Positions 24,497 to 31,379 of a DNA stretch of 45,917 bases are shown here, one piece after another; positions within the stretch are counted from its first letter, which is position 1, and every line of letters begins with the position of its first letter. The stretch comes from Chloroflexota bacterium (GTDB taxonomy: Bacteria; Chloroflexota; Anaerolineae; Promineifilales; Promineifilaceae). The notes under the pieces are model-generated. The model made no database searches. It was not told where the DNA came from and saw only the letters and a program-made list of their open reading frames with translations. The translations under genes and the position numbers were made by a program. Location: NCBI GenBank assembly GCA_020628815.1, contig JAHDEN010000011.1, positions 14,281 through 60,197 of the forward strand, written 5' to 3'.

Positions 24497-25927
24497 ATGG
24501 TGAAAAGAACGGTTTTGGCGGTTGATTTGGGCGCAGAGTCCGGCCGGGTGATGGCCGTCCACTTTGATGGGCAGCTACTTTCGCTCGAAGAAATTAGCCG
24601 TTTTGCCAACCCCACAATCACGGTTAGAGGGACGCTGCATTGGGATTTTTTAGGGCTGTGGCAAAACATCACACACGGCATAGAAAAAGGGGAAGCGTTT
24701 AGCCCGGCCAGTTTGGGCGTTGATACCTGGGGGGTCGATTTTGGGTTACTCGACAAACACGGTAGCTTAATCGGCAATCCGGTTAATTACCGTGATAAGC
24801 GCACCAACGGGATGATGGAGAGGGTCTTTGAGCGGGTGTCACGCGAGGAAGTGTTTGAGCAAACGGGTATCCAGTTTATGCAGCTTAACACCCTTTATCA
24901 AATGATGAGCCTTGTCTACTCACGGTCGCCTCAGCTCAACATTGCAGAGACGTTTTTGACCGCGCCCGACTTGCTCAACTATTGGCTGACCGGGGCCAAG
25001 GTTTGTGAATTTAGCAACGCTACAACGACCCAGCTGTTTAACCCACGCACCGGCATGTGGGCAACCGATATGCTGGCCGAGCTAAGAATACCGACTCATA
25101 TTTTTCCAGAAATTGTGCCACCCGGAACCCTCTTGGGGGCGTATGATGGCATCCCGGTAATTGCCCCAGCCTGCCATGACACAGGCAGTGCGGTGGCGGC
25201 CGTGCCATCCCAAAATAAAAACTTTGCTTATATCAGCAGCGGCACCTGGAGTTTGGTGGGATTGGAGCTGCCGGAACCGATTATTAGCCCGGCTGCATTA
25301 AGTGCGAACGTCACCAACGAAGGGGGCGTTTACGGGACCTATCGTTTCTTGAAAAATGTGATGGGGCTGTGGATTTTGCAGCAGTGCCGCAATCAGTGGG
25401 CCACAGAAGGGGAACAGCTCGATTACGCCACATTGGTGAGCATGGCTGAACAGGCTCCTGCTTTACGCTCGCTGATTCCGGTAAATGATGATCGACTGTT
25501 GCCACCGGGAAACCACCCCAAAATTATCCAAACCCTGTGTCGTGAATCGGGGCAGCCGGTGCCCGAAACAAAAGGGGAGATTGTGCGCTGTGTGCTTGAA
25601 AGTTTGGCATTGAAATATGCTAGTGTGCTTGAAAATCTGTTGGCTCTGTCAAATCGTTCGGCCGACGTGATTCACATTGTGGGTGGCGGCACGCAGAACA
25701 AATTGCTCAACCAATTTACGGCCGATGCGACCGGCATCCCGGTCCAAATCGGGCCGATTGAAGCCACAGTTTTGGGCAACGCGCTCGTTCAGCTTATCAC
25801 TCTGGGCGACATCAAAAACCTTGATGAAGGGCGGGCTCTAATAGCAGAATCATTTCCAACCCAAACCTATATTCCAAAAAACAGTTTAGCTTGGGCAGAT
25901 GCGCGTCGTCTGCATGAAACCAAATAA
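24497..25927 (+). CDS. rhaB: L-rhamnulokinase
   Basis: This 476-residue sugar kinase of the FGGY/ASKHA type phosphorylates L-rhamnulose to rhamnulose-1-phosphate. Marks are AVDLGAESGRVMAV at the N-terminus, GVDTWGVDFGLLD, NYRDKRTNGM, YISSGTWSLVGLELPEP and the nucleotide-site IHIVGGGTQNKLLNQFTAD. It begins 11 bp after the isomerase and precedes the aldolase by 21 bp, in one operon. Confidence 0.96.
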   Translation: MVKRTVLAVDLGAESGRVMAVHFDGQLLSLEEISRFANPTITVRGTLHWDFLGLWQNITHGIEKGEAFSPASLGVDTWGVDFGLLDKHGSLIGNPVNYRDKRTNGMMERVFERVSREEVFEQTGIQFMQLNTLYQMMSLVYSRSPQLNIAETFLTAPDLLNYWLTGAKVCEFSNATTTQLFNPRTGMWATDMLAELRIPTHIFPEIVPPGTLLGAYDGIPVIAPACHDTGSAVAAVPSQNKNFAYISSGTWSLVGLELPEPIISPAALSANVTNEGGVYGTYRFLKNVMGLWILQQCRNQWATEGEQLDYATLVSMAEQAPALRSLIPVNDDRLLPPGNHPKIIQTLCRESGQPVPETKGEIVRCVLESLALKYASVLENLLALSNRSADVIHIVGGGTQNKLLNQFTADATGIPVQIGPIEATVLGNALVQLITLGDIKNLDEGRALIAESFPTQTYIPKNSLAWADARRLHETK

Positions 25928-25948
25928 CGATTTAAGAAAGAGAGAAAC

Positions 25949-28135
25949 ATGGCAAAAAAAGAATACAAACATGTCAATTACTTGTGGGACGATGCAGAGG
26001 CAGACCAACTCGATCCTGTAGAACGGTTGCGTTACCGGTCAAATATCTTAGGCGGCGACCAGCGCATCACCAACACCGGAGGAGGAAACACATCATCTAA
26101 ATTGATGGTTACCGATCCGCTGACCGGCGAATCAGTTGATGTGATGTATGTCAAAGGGTCTGGTGGGGATTTGCGCACGTCTAAACGGGAAAACTTCGCA
26201 TCGCTTTACATGAGCAAGTTTTTGGCGCTCAGAACCCAATGGGATAGCTCGCCTGACAAAGGTTTAAAGACTGAGCTAGAAGACGCGATGGTCGCGATGT
26301 ATCCGCATTGCGTTTACAACCTCAATCCACGTGCGAGCAGTATTGACACGCCGCTGCACGGACTGATTACGGCCCGACACGTTGACCATACTCACCCCGT
26401 CTCAGCAATTGCGATTGCGGCCAGCAAAGACCAAGAGCGGTTGACCAAAGAAGTTTATGGGGATGAAGTTGGGTATGTCGGCTGGCAACGGCCGGGTTTT
26501 GATCTGGGTGTGGTGATGGGGGATGCAGCGGCCGCTAATCCTCACTTTAAAGGGCTGATTATGGGGCAGCACGGCCTCATCAACTGGGACGATAATGACA
26601 AGGCGTGTTATGAGTTAAGCCTAGATTTAATCGAAAAAGCGGCCGAATTTATCGAAGCTCGGGACAAAGGTGATGCTACGTTTGGTGGTGAAAAATATCA
26701 GTCTCTCCCTGAGTTGGATCGTGACCTTTTACTCGTCCAACTGCTGCCAACACTGCGCGGCCTAGTTAGCCAGCAAAACAGATTTATCGGTACGGTGCAC
26801 GTGACTGACAGCGTACTCGAATTTGTGAATAGCCATGATGCGGCTCGTTTGGCCGAAATTGGGACCAGCTGCCCCGATCATTTTTTGCGGACCAAAATCA
26901 AACCGCTTTTCATCGATTGGAACCCACAGGCTGAGGATTTAGCCGCTTTAACCGCAAAACTTGAGTCTGGTATTGCTCAGTATCGCTTAGACTACGCGGC
27001 TTACTACGAGGCGTGCAAACACCCTGATTCACCCGCCATGCGTGACCCTAATCCGCGTGTGATTTTGATTCCTGGCGTTGGGCTAATTGCGTGGGGTAAG
27101 AACAAGAGCGAGAGCCGCGTAACGGCCGAATTTTATGCGCTTGCCATCCAAGTTATGCGCGCGGCCGAAGCGATTAGTGAGTATCAGGGGCTACCGCGCC
27201 AAGAGGCGTTTGATATCGAATATTGGGCGCTTGAAGAAGCGAAACTCCAGCGGATGCCGCCTGAAAAAGAGTTCGCCCGAAATGTGGTGTTGGTTGTGGG
27301 GGCTGGCAGTGGTATTGGAAAAGCGACCGCCCATCGCGTGGCCCAAGAAGGGGCGCATGTGGTTTGTGTTGATTTGAACACGGAAGCGGCCGAAGCCACG
27401 GCCGATGAATTGACCACAACCTATGGGATGGGGATCGGCGTAGCCGGAACGGGGATTTCTGGCTGTGGCCCAGCCATCGGGATTGGCTGCGACATCACCG
27501 ATCGAGCCAGTGTTAAGCAGATGTTTGACCAGGTGATTTTGGCCTACGGTGGCATTGACAATGTGATTGTGACGGCCGGGGTGTTTGTGCCACCCAGCAA
27601 AGCCGGAAAAGTAACCGATGACCAATGGGATCTGACTTTCAACGTAAATGTTAAAGGGCTGTATATCATATCTGATGAAGCCCGCGCGATTTGGGAAGCA
27701 CAAGGGCTAACCGGCACCTTGGTTTTGACCACTAGCGTAAACGCGGCCGTGGCCAAAAAAGGGTCAATCGCGTATGACACGAGCAAAGCGGCCGCCAATC
27801 ATTTGGTGCGCGAGATGGCGATGACGTTAGCCCCACTTGTACGGGTCAACGGGCTGGCCCCTGCCACTGTGGTTGAAGGGAGCAGCATGTTTCCACGAGA
27901 TCGGGTCATTGCATCGCTAACAAAATACAGCATTGAGCATGATGAAAGCGAAGAAACAGAAGCGTTACGTGACAAGCTGGCCGCTTTTTATGCGCAACGA
28001 ACGTTGACACAGTCACCCATCACTTTGGCCGACCAAGCTGAGGCGGCCTATTTGCTGGCCAGCACCCGATTAGCAAAAACTACGGGGCAGATTATTAGTG
28101 TGGATGGCGGATTGCACGAAGCCTTTTTGCGGTAA
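25949..28135 (+). CDS. Bifunctional rhamnulose-1-phosphate aldolase / short-chain dehydrogenase
   Basis: This is a 728-residue fusion. Residues about 25-420 are a class II aldolase/adducin domain (TNTGGGNTSSKL, YVKGSGGDLRT, GLIMGQHGLINW) cleaving rhamnulose-1-phosphate to dihydroxyacetone phosphate and L-lactaldehyde. Residues about 440-728 are an SDR domain (VVGAGSGIGKATA, active-site YDTSKAA, ISVDGGLHEAF) that would oxidise lactaldehyde. The two-domain RhaDE arrangement is known in Bacillus, Chloroflexus and others. A ribosome-binding AAGAGAG lies before the ATG. It completes the rhamnose pathway. No rhamnose transporter or regulator gene is next to it. Confidence 0.95.
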   Translation: MAKKEYKHVNYLWDDAEADQLDPVERLRYRSNILGGDQRITNTGGGNTSSKLMVTDPLTGESVDVMYVKGSGGDLRTSKRENFASLYMSKFLALRTQWDSSPDKGLKTELEDAMVAMYPHCVYNLNPRASSIDTPLHGLITARHVDHTHPVSAIAIAASKDQERLTKEVYGDEVGYVGWQRPGFDLGVVMGDAAAANPHFKGLIMGQHGLINWDDNDKACYELSLDLIEKAAEFIEARDKGDATFGGEKYQSLPELDRDLLLVQLLPTLRGLVSQQNRFIGTVHVTDSVLEFVNSHDAARLAEIGTSCPDHFLRTKIKPLFIDWNPQAEDLAALTAKLESGIAQYRLDYAAYYEACKHPDSPAMRDPNPRVILIPGVGLIAWGKNKSESRVTAEFYALAIQVMRAAEAISEYQGLPRQEAFDIEYWALEEAKLQRMPPEKEFARNVVLVVGAGSGIGKATAHRVAQEGAHVVCVDLNTEAAEATADELTTTYGMGIGVAGTGISGCGPAIGIGCDITDRASVKQMFDQVILAYGGIDNVIVTAGVFVPPSKAGKVTDDQWDLTFNVNVKGLYIISDEARAIWEAQGLTGTLVLTTSVNAAVAKKGSIAYDTSKAAANHLVREMAMTLAPLVRVNGLAPATVVEGSSMFPRDRVIASLTKYSIEHDESEETEALRDKLAAFYAQRTLTQSPITLADQAEAAYLLASTRLAKTTGQIISVDGGLHEAFLR

Positions 28136-28212
28136 ACTATCGGGGTTGCTGGTTGAGTTGGTTAATTGGACGAGCGACCCTGATTTTGTTTTGCCTAGAC
28201 AAGAGGTGTTGA

Positions 28213-28845
28213 ATGTTAAACGTGTGTTATGGGTGTGGCATCTATCGCGCTGATAAAGAAATCGATCCTACGGGTCCAGATGCGATTTGCCCCGAATGCG
28301 GCCATCATCACCGGTTTAACCGACTGCCAATGATGTTTGTTTGCGGCCCTTCTTGTGCCGGCAAATCTACTGTGGCGCAAGCCCTAATGGGGAATTTTAC
28401 CGATGTGGTTGTGCTGGACGGTGATATTCTGTGGCGTAATGAGTTTATGAGCGAGGAAAGTGGGGACGTAAAAGAATTCTTTGATACGTGGCTGCGTGTG
28501 GCTAAAAATGTGGGGCAAGCGGGCAAGCCGGTCGTTGTGTTTAGTGCGGGGGCGATCCCAGACAATGTGGTTGAAAATGTAGAAGCTCGTTACTTTTCCG
28601 GTATCCATTTTTTGGCGCTGGTGTGTGACGATGATGAGCTTGAGCGCAGGCTAAAAGCCCGCCCGGAGTGGCGCGGGTCGCATAATCCCGCCTTTATTAA
28701 AGAACAGAAGCGGTTCAGCAATTGGCTTAAAGATAACGGACAAAATGACGGCCGGAAGATCGATTTGATCAATACGACTGAGATGGCGGAAGAAGAGACA
28801 GTAGAGCAAGTTGTATTCTGGATAAGCAGGATCATTAGGCCTTAA
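28213..28845 (+). CDS. Zinc-ribbon P-loop protein (nucleoside/AAA kinase-like)
   Basis: This is a 210-residue protein. An N-terminal four-cysteine ribbon (CYGCG and CPECGHHH, about residues 5-35) precedes a P-loop GPSCAGKSTVAQAL (about 45-58), a DGDILW segment and a kinase-like lid (LERRLKARPEWRG). The fold resembles small nucleoside or gluconate kinases. The substrate is unknown. It lies 77 bp after the rhamnose aldolase gene and just before a terminator, so it may be the last gene of that operon. The ribbon-kinase combination is uncommon. Confidence 0.8.
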   Translation: MLNVCYGCGIYRADKEIDPTGPDAICPECGHHHRFNRLPMMFVCGPSCAGKSTVAQALMGNFTDVVVLDGDILWRNEFMSEESGDVKEFFDTWLRVAKNVGQAGKPVVVFSAGAIPDNVVENVEARYFSGIHFLALVCDDDELERRLKARPEWRGSHNPAFIKEQKRFSNWLKDNGQNDGRKIDLINTTEMAEEETVEQVVFWISRIIRP

Positions 28846-28878
28846 TTGGTTTTGATTAAATTAAGTGATATTGCCAAG

Positions 28879-28918
28879 AAGCGGCCGGTAATCCAAAGTG
28901 ATTTCGGCCGCTTTTTTT
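28879..28918 (+). terminator. Rho-independent terminator of the rhamnose region
   Basis: AAGCGGCCG (28879-28887) pairs with CGGCCGCTT (28905-28913) and runs into seven T. The stem is built from the CGGCCG palindrome that is frequent in this genome. Confidence 0.85.
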
Positions 28919-28925
28919 ATATCGA

Positions 28926-28990
28926 TTGACAAATGAGTAAAAACAGATATTATTTTGTAAATCATATTTAGTAAACTTGATTTACAAAAT
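28926..28990 (+). promoter_or_regulatory. Promoter and palindromic operator of the ROK repressor operon
   Basis: A consensus -35 TTGACA (28926-28931) is 16 bp from TATTAT (28948-28953). A perfect 13-bp inverted repeat, ATTTTGTAAATCA (28952-28964) with TGATTTACAAAAT (28978-28990), begins at the -10 and covers the start site. The centre holds TTTAGTAAA. This is the expected place for autoregulation by the ROK repressor encoded next. Confidence 0.75.
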
Positions 28991-29018
28991 AGAAGTCCAA
29001 TGAATTACCCTTGTTGCA

Positions 29019-30206
29019 ATGAATTCGATCTTAACTAAAACAGTGAAAATCAAAAGCGAAACAGACCGTTTGATTTTGAAAACAATTTATGACGGAAACC
29101 CGTTGAGCCGAGCAGACATCGTCCGCCAAACGAGGCTAACCGCCCCAACTGTTTCTGCAACCGTATCAAGGCTAATTAAAGCCGGATTATTGAAAGAGTC
29201 TGACCCAGTTACCCAGGGTCGGGGTAAACCAGCTACTCAAATATGTCTCATTGATGAGGCTTTTTTGGTGATTGGCGTTGACATTAGCAATCGAGAGTTT
29301 CAAGGCTCTATTTTTGATATTCGTGGCCAATCTTTGCATATTGCAAAAATCATGGTTGATTACGATGATCCTGATTCAATATTTCCATCTTTGCTTCAAC
29401 TGATCGATGGACTGATTGCAAAAGTTGATGAGCTTGAAAGGCCTTTGTTGGGAATTGGAATCGGTACACCGGGTCTTCTGAATATTAACGATGGGTCAGT
29501 TCAAATCGCCATCAACTTAGGCTGGTTTGAATTTCCGTTGAAAGCGAAAATCGCATCCAAATATAATGTTCCGGTTTACGTTTTTAACGACAGCCAAGCT
29601 GCAGCACTGGGGCAATATACATTTGATAACAAGGATAAGCGCCAAAACATGGTTGTTATAAAAGTTGGTCGGGGTATTAGTGCAGGGATCATCTTGGACG
29701 GGGAGATTTATTCGGGTAGTCATTTTGGCGCCAGCGAAATTGGCCATTTGAAAATTGTTGAAGATAGTACGTTATGCCAATGTGGTCATTATGGATGCTT
29801 GGAAGCGGTAGCAAGTAGCACAGCCTTAGTTAAACAGACGAAAGCTCTGGGCATGATTTCTGAAAATCCGTTTAATTCAGAAGAGCAAATCACAACAGAA
29901 GATGTCATAACCGCGTTTCATGAGGGGCAAGAGGGAATTGTTGAAATAGTGGAAAATGCAGGTCGTTATATCGGCCGAGCAATTGCGAGCTTTGTTAGTA
30001 TCTTGAATATCCCTAATATTGTTATTGCGGGGAGCCTGTCGCGTCTAGGGCCGCAATTTCTTAATTCGATCCGTATTGAATTAGAGATGCGAGCCTTAGA
30101 GAATTTAGTTGTTAAAACCGACTTGAGCTTGTCTAGCCTCGGGCAAGAAATCGTAATGCAGGGAGCAGCTTCAATCATTCTGCATCAAGAGTTGGGGGTC
30201 ATATAA
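29019..30206 (+). CDS. ROK-family transcriptional repressor (NagC/XylR type)
   Basis: This 395-residue protein has an N-terminal winged helix (about 20-75, LSRADIVRQTRLTAPTVSATVSR-like HTH) fused to a ROK sugar-binding fold. The zinc motif CQCGHYGCLEAVAS (about 252-265) is intact. It probably represses this operon in the absence of an amino sugar or its phosphate. A perfect palindrome overlaps its own promoter. The kinase gene starts 1 bp after its stop. DNA here is AT-richer than the rhamnose and kynurenine regions and almost free of CGGCCG. Confidence 0.92.
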   Translation: MNSILTKTVKIKSETDRLILKTIYDGNPLSRADIVRQTRLTAPTVSATVSRLIKAGLLKESDPVTQGRGKPATQICLIDEAFLVIGVDISNREFQGSIFDIRGQSLHIAKIMVDYDDPDSIFPSLLQLIDGLIAKVDELERPLLGIGIGTPGLLNINDGSVQIAINLGWFEFPLKAKIASKYNVPVYVFNDSQAAALGQYTFDNKDKRQNMVVIKVGRGISAGIILDGEIYSGSHFGASEIGHLKIVEDSTLCQCGHYGCLEAVASSTALVKQTKALGMISENPFNSEEQITTEDVITAFHEGQEGIVEIVENAGRYIGRAIASFVSILNIPNIVIAGSLSRLGPQFLNSIRIELEMRALENLVVKTDLSLSSLGQEIVMQGAASIILHQELGVI

Positions 30207-30207
30207 C

Positions 30208-31119
30208 ATGTGCATCTGGATTGGATTTGACATTGGCGGCACAAAAATTGCGGCCCAAGCTGTGGACCATAACGGAAATGTGATTTGGTCGGATCAAAGG
30301 CCAACGGCCAAAGGGGACAAACTTGTACCAACCATTTGTGAGGTTGTTGAGCTCGCTCTCTTAAGCGTTCAAGAAACTGCGAATAACAGTTTGTCAGGGA
30401 TTGGGATTGCGATTCCAGGTCACGTTACGCCAGAAACTGGAGAAATTCACTTGGCTGTCAACCTAAATGTTGACGCTCCGCTACCCATTGGTCCGATGTT
30501 GAAAGATCGATTTGATGTCGCTGTCAAAATTGATAATGACGCGCGAGTAGCAGCTATCGGCGTTCAGCATCTGCTGGCTCTTGAAAATGTTGCATTTATC
30601 AATATTGGAACTGGAATGTCGGCCGGAATGATTCTTAACGGAGACCTTTATCGAGGCCGAAATGGACTCGCTGGTGAGATTGGCCACATTACCCTTGATC
30701 ATACTGATGGTAGAAATTTGATCTTAGAAAATATAGTTTCTGGTCCGGGGTTAGTAAGGGAAGCAGAGAGGGTAGGATATAAGGTCTCTAATCCTGCAGA
30801 GTTATTTGAAATAGCCAACACGGGTAGCCAAGTAGCCCAAAATGTCTTAAATACTTTTTTTTACTACCTATCAAGGGCCATCCAGTGGATTGCTCTTTCT
30901 ATGGATATTGACCAAATCGTTTTAGGCGGTGGGGTAACCCATGCTAGCGATTTGTTTGAAACTCAGCTGAGATCCAACATTGAGCAGCTACGGCAACGGT
31001 CTCAGGTCACTAATCTATTATTGACCAGTGAAAAAATAAGTTTGTTGCCAAAATCGTATAATGCTGGACTCTGGGGCGCAACCTATTTAATTAGGCAAAA
31101 CACCACATCTGAGTTATAG
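30208..31119 (+). CDS. ROK-family sugar kinase (probable GlcNAc or glucose kinase)
   Basis: This 303-residue kinase has the phosphate-1 loop GFDIGGTKIAAQ, the catalytic DNDARVAAIG (Asp near residue 110), and adenosine-site NIGTGMSAGMIL. GLAGEIGHITLD supplies the expected His. The CxCGxxGCxE zinc motif normal for ROK kinases is missing; the equivalent position reads DHTDGRNLILENIVSG. The operon context (NagA and NagB-II) suggests N-acetylglucosamine as substrate, but this is inference. It has no HTH, unlike the gene before it. Confidence 0.87.
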   Translation: MCIWIGFDIGGTKIAAQAVDHNGNVIWSDQRPTAKGDKLVPTICEVVELALLSVQETANNSLSGIGIAIPGHVTPETGEIHLAVNLNVDAPLPIGPMLKDRFDVAVKIDNDARVAAIGVQHLLALENVAFINIGTGMSAGMILNGDLYRGRNGLAGEIGHITLDHTDGRNLILENIVSGPGLVREAERVGYKVSNPAELFEIANTGSQVAQNVLNTFFYYLSRAIQWIALSMDIDQIVLGGGVTHASDLFETQLRSNIEQLRQRSQVTNLLLTSEKISLLPKSYNAGLWGATYLIRQNTTSEL

Positions 31120-31195
31120 GTTCAAGGGAGGTTGAGGAGGATCGATTTCGCAATTATTTGAAGAGTCAAAATTACTGGAAGATTAATTTTTTAGA

Positions 31196-31246
31196 TGCGT
31201 CCTTCAGCGCTAAAGCTGGCGAGCAAAAAGCAAACTGAAGAACGCA
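31196..31246 (+). other. Long stem-loop upstream of the binding-protein gene
   Basis: TGCGTCCTTCAG (31196-31207) pairs with CTGAAGAACGCA (31235-31246) over 12 bp with one G-U/mismatch position, closing a 27-base A/G-rich loop. No T-run follows. It lies in the 260-bp gap before the binding-protein gene. A weak LacI-like dyad, TGGTAAACGTTATACCA, lies at 31259-31275. No known riboswitch is recognised. Confidence 0.5.
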
Positions 31247-31379
31247 TAAGCCGAATAATGGTAAACGTTATACCAATATCCACTCCCAATTATAAGGATT
31301 GTTTTTGGAGAATGCAGGGAACTAACCCCAAAGTCCAATAAACCCTTTTGAATTGGTGGGTAAATGGAGAGAAGAAAGC

